Assembly (NCBI RefSeq): GCF_002443295.1
Contig: NZ_BAOS01000029.1
Coordinates: 1-64,000, forward strand
DNA length: 64,000 bases
Direction of reading: 5' to 3'
DNA from: Candidatus Scalindua japonica
Lineage (GTDB): Bacteria; Planctomycetota; Brocadiia; Brocadiales; Scalinduaceae
Positions 26,194 through 37,800 of this stretch are shown piece after piece. The notes beneath the pieces are model-generated. The model saw only the letters and a list, made by a program, of their open reading frames with translations, did no database searches and had not been told where the DNA came from. The position numbers and the translations under genes are program-made. How positions within the stretch are numbered: the first letter of the stretch is position 1; the number at the start of each line of letters is the position of its first letter.

Positions 26194-27396
26194 ATGGCCA
26201 AGGAAGTATTTGAAAGGACTAAGCCACATGTAAATGTTGGCACGATAGGTCATGTGGACCATGGTAAGACTACGTTGACGTCGGTGATTACAAATACAAT
26301 GGCGGTGAGTGGGCAAGCCAAGGCGAGGGCCTTTGATTCAATAGACAATGCGCCGGAGGAGAGGGAGAGGGGTATAACGATAGCGATAGCGCATGTTGAA
26401 TATGAGACAGAGAAGAGGCATTATGCTCATGTTGATTGTCCTGGCCATGCTGATTATGTAAAGAATATGATAACCGGTGCTGCTCAGATGGATGGTGCGA
26501 TATTGGTGGTGAGTGCGCCGGATGGTCCTATGCCTCAGACGCGAGAGCACATCTTCCTTGCGAGGCAGGTGGGTGTTCCCAGGATAGTTGTATTTATGAA
26601 TAAGATGGACCAGTTGGAAGATCCCGAGTTGGTGGAGTTGGTAGAGATGGAGATTCGGGAGTTGTTGAGTAAATATGAGTTTCCGGGGGATGATATTCCT
26701 GTGATCAAGGGTTCGGCGATAAAGGCCGCAGAATGTGGCTGTGCGAAGACGGAGTGTGAGCATTGTGGTCCAATACAGCAGTTGATGGATGCGTTGGATA
26801 GTTACATACCGGATCCGGTTAGTGAGATGGACAAACCTTTTTTGATGTCAATGGAAGATGTGTTTAGTATAAAAGGTCGAGGGACCGTGGGCACAGGCCG
26901 AATGGAACGGGGAATATTAAAGGTTGGAGACGAGGTAGATATCGTTGGTATGGTCAAGGAGATAAGCAAGACGATGGTAACCGGGGTTGAGATGTTTAAT
27001 AAGACTCTTGAAGAGGGTATGGCTGGTGACAATGTTGGCGTGTTGCTGAGAGGGGTTGAGAAGGATGATTTGGAGCGAGGTCAGGTGTTGGCGAAACCAG
27101 GCAGTATAACACCGCATACCAAGTTTGAGGCGGAGGCATATATATTGACGAAAGAAGAGGGTGGCAGGCATACGCCTTTTTTTAATGGATACAGGCCTCA
27201 GTTTTATTTCAGGACAACGGATGTAACAGGAGTGGCGACTTTATTGGGTGGTGCGGAGATGGTGATGCCCGGTGACAATGCTAATTTGCAGATAGAGTTG
27301 ATAACACCGATAGCGATGGATAAGGAGTTGCGGTTTGCCATAAGAGAAGGTGGAAAGACCGTAGGCGCTGGTGTTGTTACTAAAATTATTGAATAA
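26194..27396 (+). CDS. tuf: Elongation factor Tu, first copy
   Basis: The 400-residue EF-Tu delivers aminoacyl-tRNA to the ribosome. It has [11 protein letters not shown] (P-loop), [17 protein letters not shown] (guanine-binding) and the complete beta-barrel domains. Between domain I and domain II it carries C181-x-C183-x4-C188-x2-C191, where E. coli EF-Tu has no cysteines. The ATG at 26194 follows AGGAG by nine bases. A TTG three codons upstream is a less likely start. It is almost identical to the second copy at 42017, except for a cluster of changes in the middle. Confidence 0.96.
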   Translation: MAKEVFERTKPHVNVGTIGHVDHGKTTLTSVITNTMAVSGQAKARAFDSIDNAPEERERGITIAIAHVEYETEKRHYAHVDCPGHADYVKNMITGAAQMDGAILVVSAPDGPMPQTREHIFLARQVGVPRIVVFMNKMDQLEDPELVELVEMEIRELLSKYEFPGDDIPVIKGSAIKAAECGCAKTECEHCGPIQQLMDALDSYIPDPVSEMDKPFLMSMEDVFSIKGRGTVGTGRMERGILKVGDEVDIVGMVKEISKTMVTGVEMFNKTLEEGMAGDNVGVLLRGVEKDDLERGQVLAKPGSITPHTKFEAEAYILTKEEGGRHTPFFNGYRPQFYFRTTDVTGVATLLGGAEMVMPGDNANLQIELITPIAMDKELRFAIREGGKTVGAGVVTKIIE

Positions 27397-27417
27397 TAAA
27401 AATAGAATTAAAGTGTA

Positions 27418-27567
27418 ATGGCGAACTATATAACTTTAGCATGTACAGAGTGTAGCAACAGGAATTATAGAACAAGTAAGAAGGTGAAGCAGGTAGAGCG
27501 CCTGGAATTAAAAAAGTTCTGTAAATTTTGCAGGACGCATACGCCACATAAAGAGCAAAAAAAATAG
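27418..27567 (+). CDS. rpmG: Ribosomal protein L33
   Basis: This 49-residue zinc-ribbon protein of the large subunit reads [20 protein letters not shown] at its start. Cys9, Cys12, Cys35 and Cys38 form two CxxC pairs, the zinc-binding form of L33. It sits between tuf and tRNA-Trp, a common arrangement. The stop is TAG at 27565-27567. Confidence 0.93.
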   Translation: MANYITLACTECSNRNYRTSKKVKQVERLELKKFCKFCRTHTPHKEQKK

Positions 27568-27575
27568 AAAGAGAA

Positions 27576-27653
27576 AGGTCTGTAGCTCTAATCGGCTAGA
27601 GCACCGGATTCCAAATCCGGGTGTTGGGGGTTCGAATCCCTCCAGACCTGCCA
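27576..27653 (+). tRNA. tRNA-Trp (anticodon CCA), with encoded 3' CCA
   Basis: The acceptor stem AGGTCTG pairs with CAGACCT. The anticodon stem-loop CCGGA-TTCCAAA-TCCGG gives CCA, and the T-loop is TTCGAAT. After discriminator G27650 the bases CCA are encoded, unlike the four other tRNAs in the window. Confidence 0.95.
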
Positions 27654-27686
27654 GAATGTTTTTTTTAGATTTGATGGGTTGAAGTT

Positions 27687-28145
27687 ATGACATTTAACAT
27701 TTATAGGAAGGGTCTAGGTGTATACGCAAGAAGTGCAGTAGCAGGTCTTTTTGGGCTTGCTGCAATATTTGCGGCATACTCTCTATATGGGGCAATGATA
27801 GACCTTCCGGAGTTGTATGCTGGCTCAAGGGTGCCAATATTAGGAATTAGCTTGACGTGGGGTGGGGTAGGGGCATGTTCCCTTTTTGTTGTCTGTTGTA
27901 TGCTTATCTGTGTTTTTACTACCGGTTTCGAGGTGGGGCTTAAAGGGTTGGATAATAAGTCCAAAAAGGCGGTTGAGTTTTTTATAGAAACACAAACAGA
28001 GCTTCAAAAGGTTTCGTGGCCAGCTAGAAGCGAATTAATCGGGTCTACAATTGTTGTTATTGTCTGCTTGGTTGTCTTGGGGGTTTATGTTTTCTGTGTT
28101 GACTGGGTAGTTTCGACTTTTATGAAGGCTATAGATATATTGTAA
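27687..28145 (+). CDS. secE: Preprotein translocase subunit SecE
   Basis: The 152-residue SecE stabilises SecY in the Sec channel. The conserved region FFIETQTELQKVSWPARSEL precedes the last transmembrane helix (about 112-135). Two further hydrophobic segments lie near residues 15-35 and 50-75, giving three helices as in E. coli rather than the single helix of short SecE proteins. Its place before nusG is the usual one. Confidence 0.93.
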   Translation: MTFNIYRKGLGVYARSAVAGLFGLAAIFAAYSLYGAMIDLPELYAGSRVPILGISLTWGGVGACSLFVVCCMLICVFTTGFEVGLKGLDNKSKKAVEFFIETQTELQKVSWPARSELIGSTIVVIVCLVVLGVYVFCVDWVVSTFMKAIDIL

Positions 28146-28326
28146 AGATGTTGTTGTGTTCAGGGCTGAAAGCGTTAAGTTTTTGTGTTGGGTTCATGTC
28201 TATTCTAACATCATTAATTAATTCCAAATTAGCTGTGTAGTGCCAACCGTTTTTCTGCTGCGTGTGTTATAGCAATATTTGGTTGTATTGTATTTTAGTT
28301 TTGGATAAGCCTTTTGATATTGGATT

Positions 28327-28875
28327 ATGGCAAAAAAGTGGTTTGTTCTTCGTGTTCAAAGCAACAAAGAAGATAAGGTCAAAGGTGATCTGGAAAAACG
28401 GATTAAGATGCAGGGGATTGAAGGTCTTATACCGCAGATATTAGTTCCGAGTGAAAAGGTGTCTGAGATTAAAGGCGGTAAGAAGAGGGTTGCTGAAAGA
28501 AAGATGTATCCTGGCTATGTAATGGCAGAAATAGAGGTTGATGAAAAAGGGGAGATTCCGGAAAATGTTTGGTATATGATTCGTGATGTGCCAGGCGCAG
28601 GGGATCTTATCGGTGGCGATACCAGGCCGATAGCAATGGAGAGTAGCGAGGTTGAGCGATTATTGAAAGAGGCGGAACGGGCGGAAGAAAAGCCGAAAGC
28701 GAAAATAGAGTTTCACATTGGGGATCGTGTGCGGGTTAAAGAGGGTCCTTTTGAGAATTATGAAGGGGTGGTTGAAGAGGTTTTGCCTACTAGTGGGTGT
28801 TTGAAGCTGATGCTTACGATATTTGGTAGGCCAACTCCTGTGGAGTTGGAATACTGGCAGGTAGAAGCCTTATAG
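28327..28875 (+). CDS. nusG: Transcription elongation/antitermination factor NusG
   Basis: The 182-residue NusG has the N-terminal NGN domain ([34 protein letters not shown]) that binds RNA polymerase and a C-terminal KOW domain ([21 protein letters not shown]) that contacts ribosomal S10 or Rho. A 181-base gap without a visible gene separates it from secE and may hold a promoter. rplK follows after 28 bases. Confidence 0.96.
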   Translation: MAKKWFVLRVQSNKEDKVKGDLEKRIKMQGIEGLIPQILVPSEKVSEIKGGKKRVAERKMYPGYVMAEIEVDEKGEIPENVWYMIRDVPGAGDLIGGDTRPIAMESSEVERLLKEAERAEEKPKAKIEFHIGDRVRVKEGPFENYEGVVEEVLPTSGCLKLMLTIFGRPTPVELEYWQVEAL

Positions 28876-28903
28876 ATGTTTTTTTGGTAATAGGAGTTTT
28901 TTA

Positions 28904-29329
28904 ATGGCAAAAGAAGCTGACGCTAAGATAAAATTACAAATTCCTGGAGGGCAGGCAACGCCAGCTCCTCCGGTTGGTCCGGCTTTAGGACAGCATGGGG
29001 TTAATATAGGCCAGTTTGTAACTCAGTTTAACGAGAAGACTAAAGATTCCCAGGGGATGATATTGCCTGTTGAAATCTCTGTTTTCAGGGATAAGTCTTT
29101 TACTTTTATTATTAAGTCGCCTCCTGCTGCTGTATTGCTCAAGAAAGCGGCAGGTATAGCAAAGGGCTCTTCTGAGCCTAACAAGGAAAAGATTGGCAAG
29201 GTTACTAAGGCCCAGATTGAAGAGATTGCAAAAATAAAGCTACAGGATCTTAACGTGAATAAACTTGATATGGCCGGAAAGGTTATTGAAGGTACTGCTC
29301 AGTCTATGGGTATAAAGGTAGAAGATTAG
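28904..29329 (+). CDS. rplK: Ribosomal protein L11
   Basis: The 141-residue L11 belongs to the GTPase-associated centre and binds 23S rRNA. It shows [27 protein letters not shown], proline-rich [13 protein letters not shown] and the C-terminal [15 protein letters not shown] lies before the start. It begins the rplKAJL group. Confidence 0.97.
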   Translation: MAKEADAKIKLQIPGGQATPAPPVGPALGQHGVNIGQFVTQFNEKTKDSQGMILPVEISVFRDKSFTFIIKSPPAAVLLKKAAGIAKGSSEPNKEKIGKVTKAQIEEIAKIKLQDLNVNKLDMAGKVIEGTAQSMGIKVED

Positions 29330-29359
29330 AATTATTTTGAATTGTGAAGGAAATTAATA

Positions 29360-30049
29360 ATGAAGTTTAGAAGCAAGCGATATGTTGAATCTGGCAAACT
29401 GGTTGACAAGTCAAAGGAATACGGGGTAAAAGAGGCAGTGTCGATCGTAAAGGCGTGTAAGCAGGCTAAGTTCGATGAGATGGTTGATATTGTTATGAAG
29501 CTGGGCGTGGATCCTAAGCACTCAGATCAATTAGTTCGTGGGTCGTTCTCGTTGCCGAAGGGAATTGGTAAAGAGGTAAGAGTGGTTGTTTTCGCTAGCG
29601 GAGAGGATAAGTTAGGGCTGGCGAGAACGGCAGGTGCCGTAGAGGCTGGTAGTGATGATTTGCTTAAAAAAGTTGAAGGGGGTTGGCTGGATTTCGATGT
29701 GGCAATTGCTACGCCTGATATGATGGGAAAAGTAGGTAAGCTGGGTAGGGTTCTGGGGCCGCAGGGTAAGATGCCATCTCCAAAATCCGGTACTGTAACT
29801 AACGATATTCTTAATGCAGTAAAGGAGTTTAAGGAGGGGAAGATTGAGTATAGGACAGACGCTGGTGGAAATGTTCATGTTCCGGTGGGCAAAGTCTCCT
29901 TTCATGATGAAGATTTGATTGAGAATATCGAATCGTTTATAAAGCATATTGTGGGCAATAGGCCACCTGCGGCAAAAGGTACTTTTGTGCAGAAAATATC
30001 AATTTCGTCTTCTATGGGTCCAGGTGTAAGGGTTGCTCTGGCAGCATAG
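29360..30049 (+). CDS. rplA: Ribosomal protein L1
   Basis: The 229-residue L1 forms the mobile L1 stalk near the E site. Key motifs are DEMVDIVMKLGVDPKHSDQ, GRVLGPQGKMPSPKSGTVT and EYRTDAGGNVHVPVGKVSF. In many bacteria L1 represses its own operon. GAAGGAAA precedes the ATG. Confidence 0.97.
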   Translation: MKFRSKRYVESGKLVDKSKEYGVKEAVSIVKACKQAKFDEMVDIVMKLGVDPKHSDQLVRGSFSLPKGIGKEVRVVVFASGEDKLGLARTAGAVEAGSDDLLKKVEGGWLDFDVAIATPDMMGKVGKLGRVLGPQGKMPSPKSGTVTNDILNAVKEFKEGKIEYRTDAGGNVHVPVGKVSFHDEDLIENIESFIKHIVGNRPPAAKGTFVQKISISSSMGPGVRVALAA

Positions 30050-30078
30050 TTAAACTATTTATTAAAAAGTAATAAAAA

Positions 30079-30600
30079 ATGTCTAAAGCATTAAAAAAAT
30101 TAATTGTTGAAGAACTTGTAACTGATTATAGAGATAAGAAAAACTTCGTTTTGGTGAATTTTAAGGGAATAGATGCTCAGCAGACTAATGTACTCAAGAG
30201 GGATTTGAGTGATAAAAATATCAATTCGAGGGTTGTAAAAAATTCTCTAGCTGCCATTGCTTTCGAAGAAATAGGTATTTCCGGGCTGGGTAAGATGCTT
30301 GAGTTGCCAACGGTTGTTGCGACAAATGAAGACGATCCGGTAGAGTTGGCTAAAACATTAAAAGGATACTCTGAGGAGATATCGGGGTTTGACATTGTAG
30401 GTGGATGTGTGGATGGTGAGTTGATGTCGATTGAAGATATTGGTACCTTGGCGTCTATTCCGTCTAGAGAAGTAGTTCTAACGCAAATAGTGTTTGCAAT
30501 AAATGCCCCTGCCGTTCAACTGGCAAACGTGTTCAATGCCACGGCTAATAATCTTTGTCAGGTCTTGCGCGCGATAAAGGAAAAAAAGAGTGAAGTTTAA
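30079..30600 (+). CDS. rplJ: Ribosomal protein L10
   Basis: The 173-residue L10 anchors L7/L12 dimers to the stalk base. NFKGIDAQQTNVLKRDLSDKNINSRVVKNSLAAIAF matches the N-terminal domain, and the C-terminal helix (LANVFNATANNLCQVLRAIKEKK) binds L12. It is followed 36 bases later by rplL. Confidence 0.95.
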   Translation: MSKALKKLIVEELVTDYRDKKNFVLVNFKGIDAQQTNVLKRDLSDKNINSRVVKNSLAAIAFEEIGISGLGKMLELPTVVATNEDDPVELAKTLKGYSEEISGFDIVGGCVDGELMSIEDIGTLASIPSREVVLTQIVFAINAPAVQLANVFNATANNLCQVLRAIKEKKSEV

Positions 30601-30636
30601 CATATAATAAAGATTGAAAGGTAAAAGGAGGAAACT

Positions 30637-31056
30637 ATGACAACAGATACAGAATTGGAGAAGGCTGAGTATACTGAAAAAATTACCCAGGTGCTAGATC
30701 TGGTTGAGGGAATGAGTTTGCTTGAGGCTTCTCAATTAGTGAAGGCATTTGAGGAAAAATTTGGAGTTTCTGCTTCTGCTGCAATGGCTGTTCCTGTTGC
30801 GGGTATGGCGCCAGCTGCGGGTGATGCGGCTGCTGCAGAAGAAAAAAGTGAATTTGATGTTGTGCTGAAAGAGGTTGGCGCAAACAAAATTCAGGTTATT
30901 AAGGCAGTTCGTGCGGAAACTGCGCTTGGGTTAAAAGAGGCAAAGGCATTGGTGGATGCTGCTCCTAAACCGATAAAAGAGGGTGTTGCAAAAGATGACG
31001 CAGAGAAGATTAAGAAGGCCTTAGAAGATGCAGGTGCAGTTGTTGAGCTTGTGTAA
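30637..31056 (+). CDS. rplL: Ribosomal protein L7/L12
   Basis: The 139-residue stalk protein recruits translation factors. It has an N-terminal dimerisation helix, an Ala-rich hinge (about 50-67) and the C-terminal domain [40 protein letters not shown]. It is slightly longer than the E. coli protein because of the N-terminal leader. GGAGG precedes the ATG. Confidence 0.97.
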   Translation: MTTDTELEKAEYTEKITQVLDLVEGMSLLEASQLVKAFEEKFGVSASAAMAVPVAGMAPAAGDAAAAEEKSEFDVVLKEVGANKIQVIKAVRAETALGLKEAKALVDAAPKPIKEGVAKDDAEKIKKALEDAGAVVELV

Positions 31057-31092
31057 GCCGTTTTTTTGAAATATACGTATCTAGAAAAAAGT

Positions 31093-34000
31093 ATGAAAAA
31101 GATGAAAATAAGGAATTATGGTAAGGTTGCAGATGTGATCGAGTTTCCTGATTTAATTAGGACACAGACTAAATCATATTCTTCTTTCCTGCAGGAAGAT
31201 GTTCTTCCGCACAAGCGTAAAGATTACGGACTGGAAGCTATTTTACGTGAGACTTTTCCGATTAAAAACTATGACGAAACGGTTGCTCTGGAGTATTTGA
31301 AATACGAAGTAGGAAAGCCTAGATACACTCCGGATGAGTGTAGGAAGTTGAAGTTGATTTACGGTAAGCCTCTTCGGGTATGGTTAAGGCTGAATATGGA
31401 GGAGCCAGTAGAGGAGGCCGTTTACCTTGGAGAAATTCCTGTGATGATTGGCGGCGGTGAGTTCATAATAAATGGAACAGAGAGGGTTATAGTAACTCAG
31501 CTTCATAGGTCGCCAGGTGTTGATTTTGTTGAGGAGTTACAGGCGGAAAAGAGGCTGCATTCCTGTAGAATTATTCCGGAAAGAGGAAGTTGGATTGAGA
31601 TGGAAGTTGGTAAAAAAGGCTTATTGACCACAAGGGTGGATCAAAGTGGTAAATTTCCTGCGACTTGTTTTCTCAGGGCTATGTCGGAAAAATACTCAAA
31701 GGATGAAGATATTATCAGGCTTTTTTATGAAACGGAAACTGTTGATATTAAAGATTCGGCTTCAATAAGTGCGCTAAAAGAAAAATACATAGTGGGTCGG
31801 TTGATAAATCCGGAAACAGGTGAGATTATATTGGAAGCAGGTCGGCAAATAACGGAGGATATGGTTAGCGTAATATCAAGTTCAAATCTAAAGAAGATTG
31901 AAGTTATTACAAAAATGGATGATCCGTTGGTGCTTAATACCTTGGAAACTGATTATACAGAGTCACATGAAGATGCGTTATTAAAAGTGTATACGAGGTT
32001 TAGACCTGGAAATCCTCAGCAGTTAGATAAGGCAAGGCAGCTGTTTCATGATAAATTTTTTGATTCTAAAAGATACAAGCTTGGACTCGTTGGGCGTTTC
32101 AGGTTGAACAGAAAGCTGGGACAAGAGGTGTCTATAAATGAGATGACATTGAAGCCTGAAGATTATATAAATTCTATAAAATACATAACTACACTTAGAA
32201 AAGATGAAGGAAGTATAGATGATATAGACCATCTTGGCAATAGACGTCTTCGGACCATTGATGAGTTGTTTGGGGAGGAGTTGCGTAAAGGTTTTCTGAA
32301 GCTTAGAAGGACGGTGCAGGAAAGAATGAATATTAAAGACCATGATCAGTTGACACCAAGAATACTCATAAACTCCAGGACAATATTCTCAGCGATAGAA
32401 TATTTTTTCAGTCGTGGTGAGCTCTCTCAGGTTTTAGATCAAACAAATCCTCTGGCACAGCTTACACATGAACGGCGTCTTAGCGCCTTAGGGCCAGGTG
32501 GTCTGAATAGAAAGAGGGCTGGCTTTGAAGTTAGAGATGTTCATATTTCTCATTATGGTCGTATCTGCCCTATTGAGACGCCGGAGGGAACAAATATTGG
32601 CTTGATTGCATCATTAAGTATATATGCGTCAACGGACGATTATGGTTTTTTGATATCACCTTACTTAAAGATTAAAAATGGTAAATTGACGAAGGAAATC
32701 GTATATCTGCGTGCTGATGAAGAAGAGGGTAAGGCACTTGCGCCTGCTGATACAGCAGCATATTTTGAAGATAATGCTTTAAGTACTGAACTGCTGGCAC
32801 GATTTAGTGGAGATTTCAAACTTGTCAATGTAAAGGATGTAGATTACATGGATGTATCTCCGAAGCAGTTGGTAGGCGTATCTACCAGTTTGATCCCGTT
32901 TCTTGAACATAGTGATGCTAATAGGGCGCTTATGGGATCGAATATGCAGAGGCAGGCTGTGCCGCTATTGTGTACGGAGCCGCCTCTTATTGCTACAGGT
33001 ATGGAAAAAGTTGTTGCGCAGAACTCCAGTATGGTTGTGCGTGCAGAAAACGCGGGTACGATTACTAAAGTAGAGGGTGAACAGATAATTATAAATGAAA
33101 ATGATGTATATAATTTAAGAAAATATGTTGGTTTGAATGAGGGCACATGTTTGAATCAGAAGCCTATTGTGGTAGAGGGACAAAAGGTTAAGAAAAATGA
33201 GATAATAGCGGACGGAGCCGCCACTTGTAACGGTGAATTAAGCCTGGGTAAGAATGTGCTTGTAGCTTTTATGACATGGGATGGCTATAATTTTGAGGAT
33301 GCTATTGTAGTCAGCGAAAGTTTGCTTAAGAGGGACAGCTATACGTCAATACATAGGGATGAGTTTGAAGTTGAGATCAGGGAGACGACGCTTGGTAGGG
33401 AAGAATTTACCAGAGATATACCTAATGTATCAGAAAAGGCTCTCAGTAATTTAGATGAGAATGGTATTATTCGTATTGGGACACATGTTAAACAGGGAGA
33501 TATACTTGTGGGGAAAATTGCTCCGAAGAGCAGAAGTGAATTGTCCCCGGAAGAGAAACTGCTGTATGCGATTTTTGGTAGAGCAGGAGAAGACGTTAAG
33601 AATGTTTCTCTGGAAGTGCCTTCTGGAGTTGAAGGTATTGTAATAAATACGCAGCTGTTTTCTCGTAAGGCTAACCTTTCGGATGAAAAAAAGAAGAAAA
33701 TTGCGAGTGAGGCGATCAATGTAGAAGAAAAATTTGATAATGCGATATCAAAAGAGTTTGTCACTATGATCGGGGAGTTGGAGCAAGTCTTTGGTGGCGT
33801 TCTTGTAAATTTGGAAACTGGCAGCCAATTAATGCTGTCAAATGCAACTGATGTTGCACAAATTCTAGAACTGCAAGATCAATTTGACGTTCGGGCATAT
33901 GACCCAGGTAGTAATAAAAAAAATAGTGACAAGGCGCTGAATATATGCGATGAATACAATGGTCGAATTGAATCATTGCGGGAAGATAAAAACTCGAAGA

Positions 34001-34779
34001 TTAGCCAATTAAAAAGAGGTGATGAGTTACCAAGTGGTGTGTTGGAAGTAGCAAAGATTTCAATTGCAACGAAAAGAAAACTGTCTGTAGGCGATAAAAT
34101 GGCGGGAAGACATGGTAACAAAGGAGTTATTGCTAAAATACTGCCTGTGGAAGATATGCCGTGCTTAGATGATGGAACGCCGGTTGAAATGATATTGAAC
34201 CCATTAGGTGTTCCTTCCAGGATGAACGTTGGGCAGATATTGGAAACACACTTGGGGTGGGCGGCAAAAAAATTAGATTTCCAGGCGGTTACCCCAATTT
34301 TCGATGGAGCCAAGGAATCAGAGGTAAGAGATACCTTAATAGAGGCAGGGCTTCCGGAGGACGGTAAAACTGTTTTATTTAACGGGCGCACTGGAGAACC
34401 ATTTGAGCAGATGGTGGCAGTTGGCTATATGTACATGCTGAAATTGCATCACCTGGTTGACGAGAAGGTACATGCCAGGGCAACGGGTCCATATTCACTG
34501 ATAACGCAGCAACCTCTAGGGGGAAAGGCAAGATTTGGTGGGCAAAGATTTGGAGAGATGGAAGTGTGGGCATTAGAAGCTTACGGTGCAGCTTACAATC
34601 TACAGGAGCTTTTAACGGTAAAAAGTGACGATGTAGAAGGGCGTACAAGGATTTATGAGTCGATGGTAAAGGGAAAAAATACACTGGAAGCAGGAACTCC
34701 TGCTTCGTTTGAAGTGCTTTCAAAGGAGGTTGAGGGGCTTGGGCTCTCTTTGACACTGGAGAAAGAAGAAGTATTATAA
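31093..34779 (+). CDS. rpoB: RNA polymerase beta subunit
   Basis: This is the complete beta subunit of about 1228 residues. Markers include the rifampicin region ([32 protein letters not shown]), [46 protein letters not shown] and the C-terminal [17 protein letters not shown]. The Asp and His of the [14 protein letters not shown] segment match rifampicin-sensitive enzymes. Neither candidate start, TTG 31066 or ATG 31093, has a clear ribosome-binding site; the ATG is used here. It lies 36 bases after rplL. Confidence 0.96.
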   Translation: MKKMKIRNYGKVADVIEFPDLIRTQTKSYSSFLQEDVLPHKRKDYGLEAILRETFPIKNYDETVALEYLKYEVGKPRYTPDECRKLKLIYGKPLRVWLRLNMEEPVEEAVYLGEIPVMIGGGEFIINGTERVIVTQLHRSPGVDFVEELQAEKRLHSCRIIPERGSWIEMEVGKKGLLTTRVDQSGKFPATCFLRAMSEKYSKDEDIIRLFYETETVDIKDSASISALKEKYIVGRLINPETGEIILEAGRQITEDMVSVISSSNLKKIEVITKMDDPLVLNTLETDYTESHEDALLKVYTRFRPGNPQQLDKARQLFHDKFFDSKRYKLGLVGRFRLNRKLGQEVSINEMTLKPEDYINSIKYITTLRKDEGSIDDIDHLGNRRLRTIDELFGEELRKGFLKLRRTVQERMNIKDHDQLTPRILINSRTIFSAIEYFFSRGELSQVLDQTNPLAQLTHERRLSALGPGGLNRKRAGFEVRDVHISHYGRICPIETPEGTNIGLIASLSIYASTDDYGFLISPYLKIKNGKLTKEIVYLRADEEEGKALAPADTAAYFEDNALSTELLARFSGDFKLVNVKDVDYMDVSPKQLVGVSTSLIPFLEHSDANRALMGSNMQRQAVPLLCTEPPLIATGMEKVVAQNSSMVVRAENAGTITKVEGEQIIINENDVYNLRKYVGLNEGTCLNQKPIVVEGQKVKKNEIIADGAATCNGELSLGKNVLVAFMTWDGYNFEDAIVVSESLLKRDSYTSIHRDEFEVEIRETTLGREEFTRDIPNVSEKALSNLDENGIIRIGTHVKQGDILVGKIAPKSRSELSPEEKLLYAIFGRAGEDVKNVSLEVPSGVEGIVINTQLFSRKANLSDEKKKKIASEAINVEEKFDNAISKEFVTMIGELEQVFGGVLVNLETGSQLMLSNATDVAQILELQDQFDVRAYDPGSNKKNSDKALNICDEYNGRIESLREDKNSKISQLKRGDELPSGVLEVAKISIATKRKLSVGDKMAGRHGNKGVIAKILPVEDMPCLDDGTPVEMILNPLGVPSRMNVGQILETHLGWAAKKLDFQAVTPIFDGAKESEVRDTLIEAGLPEDGKTVLFNGRTGEPFEQMVAVGYMYMLKLHHLVDEKVHARATGPYSLITQQPLGGKARFGGQRFGEMEVWALEAYGAAYNLQELLTVKSDDVEGRTRIYESMVKGKNTLEAGTPASFEVLSKEVEGLGLSLTLEKEEVL

Positions 34780-34870
34780 TCATATTATGATGTGGTTGTG
34801 GAGTAGCCGTTAAGCGAGAGTCTGAACTTTTTAATTCTGCCTGTTATTTTTATTGATATAAGGATAGGTT

Positions 34871-37800
34871 ATGACAGCTGGTACATATGAAAAAATAAAT
34901 GAGTATAGCTCTGTAAAAATATCCCTGGCATCAACTGAGGATGTTAAGAGTAGGTCATATGGTGAGGTAAAAAAACCGGAAACAATAAATTATCGTACAT
35001 ATCGTGCAGAGAAGGACGGTTTGTTTTGTGAAAGAATTTTTGGACCTGAGCGTAATTGGGAATGCTTCTGTGGGAAATATAAAGGGATAAAGCATAAAGG
35101 TGTTGTATGCGATAGGTGCGGGGTTAAAGTTACTCATTCTCGTGTAAGAAGGAAAAGGATGGGCCACATAGGATTGGCGGCACCGGTAGTACATATATGG
35201 TTTTTTAAGGCAATGCCTTCGAGAATAGGAACGCTATTAGGTATGAAAACTAATGTCTTGGAGAGGATAATTTATTTCCAGGGCTATGTTGTTATAGATG
35301 CTGGGACTACACCTCTTAAAGAATATCAATTGTTGACGGTAGATGAGTTTGCGGAAGCTCAGGAAAAATATGGAGTAGGTAGTTTTAGTGCAGATATGGG
35401 GGCCGAGGCAATACGGACCATACTTAGAAATCTCGATTTAGAGAAAACATCAAAGGATCTCAGGATAGCACTTAAAGAAACAAAATCAAAACAAAGAACA
35501 AAGGATATAATAAAACGGCTTGCTATTGTTGAATCTTTTAAAGATTCTGGAAATGAACCAGAGTGGATGGTAATGGATGCAGTGCCTGTGATTCCTCCTG
35601 ATTTAAGGCCTTTGGTATTGTTGGAGAGTGGGGACTTTGCAAGTTCTGATCTTAATGATCTTTACAGACGAATAATAAACCGAAACAATCGGCTTAAAAA
35701 ACTCATAGATCTTAATGCTCCAGAGGTAATAATACGTAATGAAAAGAGGATGTTGCAGCAGGCGGTGGATGCCCTGTTTGATAATGGGAGGGGAAAGCGT
35801 CCTATTTTAGGGAGCAATAGCCGGCCTTTAAAGTCTCTTACTGATATGATTAAGGGAAAGCAAGGGCGTTTTAGGGAAAATCTGCTGGGTAAAAGAGTTG
35901 ATTATTCGGCACGTTCTGTAATAGTTGTAGGTCCGGAACAAAAGCTAAGTCAATGTGGTATTCCTAAAAAAATTGCATTGGAACTGTTTCAACCATTTAT
36001 CATTAGACGTTTAAGAGAAATCGGGTTGGCAGATACGATAAAAAGTGCAAAAAAAATGTTGGTGAGACAGGATGAAGAAGTATGGGACATCCTCGACGAT
36101 GTGGTAAGAAAACATCTTGTTTTGCTTAATAGAGCTCCTACATTACACCGTATGGGAATACAGGCATTTGAGCCGATTCTTGTAGAAGGGAATGCAATTA
36201 AGCTTCATCCTTTAGTCTGTCGTGGTTTTAATGCTGACTTTGATGGAGATCAAATGGCAGTTCACTTGCCTCTTTCTGTTGAGGCACAGATTGAAGCAAG
36301 AACGTTGATGTTGTCGACTAACAATATTTTTTCTCCTGCGTCCGGTGAACCTGTGATTACTCCTTCACAGGATATTGTTCTGGGTATATATTATCTAACC
36401 ACTATGATAGGTAGTAAAGAAAGCGAAGAAAAACTAAAAAGTTTTAGTCATTATGATGAAGTGTTAATGGCTTATGCGTTGAATAAAGTCAGAGTTCATA
36501 CTCAAATCAAACTCAGGTTGGACAATGGTAAAATTGTCAGAAATGAAGCTGGAGAGCTGGTTCAGAAAGGGTTATGTGCAACTACTGTTGGTCGCGTTGT
36601 TTTTAATGAGACGCTGCCTCCTGAGATGCCGTTTTATAACTATCCTCTTGACCATCAGTCAATAAAAAGTGTAATCCAGGATTGTTATAAAATACTTGGG
36701 AAAAAAGCAACTATCGACCTGCTAGACAAAGTAAAAGAGATCGGATTTAAGGAGTGTACAAAGGCTGGTCTCTCCCTTTCAATAATGGATTTAAGAATGC
36801 CTAAGAAGAAGTCTCAAATATTGGAGAAGACCCAGAAAGAGGTTGAAAAGACACAGAAATTATACCATAGAGGTATAATAACGGAGGGTGAGAGGTATAA
36901 TCAGGTAATTGATACTTGGACATATGCGGGAGAAATGGTAGCAGAAGAGATGCTTGATGAACTTAAAAACGATATAAGAGATGGGAAACCGTATGTGAAC
37001 CCGGTTTATTTAATGTCTGCATCTGGTGCCAGGGGCAGCACGCAGCAGTTAAGGCAGCTTGCGGGTATGAGGGGCCTGATGGCGAAACCTTCGGGAAAGA
37101 TAATAGAGATGCCAATTAAAGCAAACTTTCGCGAGGGATTAAGTGTATTAGAGTATTTCAGTTCAACTCATGGTGCGAGGAAAGGCTTGGCAGATACTGC
37201 TTTGAAAACAGCAGATTCTGGGTATTTAACCAGGAAACTAGCGGATGTAGCACAAAACGTTATCATAACCCGTTATGATTGTGGGACAGTTAATGGGATT
37301 AGTAAGAGTGCGGTATATAGAGGGGATCGTGTAGAGGTTCCTCTTTACAGAATAATAACAGGAAGAGTTTCCTTGAACAATATTGTTGATTTAATTAAAG
37401 ACGAAGAAATTGTAAAGGAAAATGAGCTAATTACTGAAGAGAAAGCAAAGAGAATTGAAGCGCTGGGATATGAAAAGATTCGTGTGCGTTCTCCATTAAC
37501 GTGTGAAGTTGCGCAGGGCATGTGTGTCAAATGTTTTGGTATGGATCTCTCTAAAGGCAAAATGATAGAAGAGGGTACAGCAGCAGGAATAATTGCTGCT
37601 GAGTCTATCGGGGAGCCTGGTACTCAGCTAACGATGAAAACATTTCATATTGGTGGAACTGCGACACGCTCAATTGAGGAGTCAGAGATTAAGGTCAGGA
37701 GGGCGGGTAGGGTCAACTATAGCGATGGTCTGAATGTGGTAGAGAATCCGGACGGCGAAAATATTACTCTCAGCGGTAATGGAGAAATTTATATTGTTAA

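Noticed and set aside
26338-26763. Long antisense open frame opposite tuf, repeated at 42161-42601
   Set aside because: Both copies simply mirror the two tuf genes. The translated sequence is low in protein character and the strand is opposite to a highly conserved gene.
33339-33764. Antisense open frames opposite rpoB, for example 33339-33764 and 33879-34391
   Set aside because: They are Ser- and Phe-rich products typical of reading the reverse strand of conserved genes; no ribosome-binding site or domain is seen.
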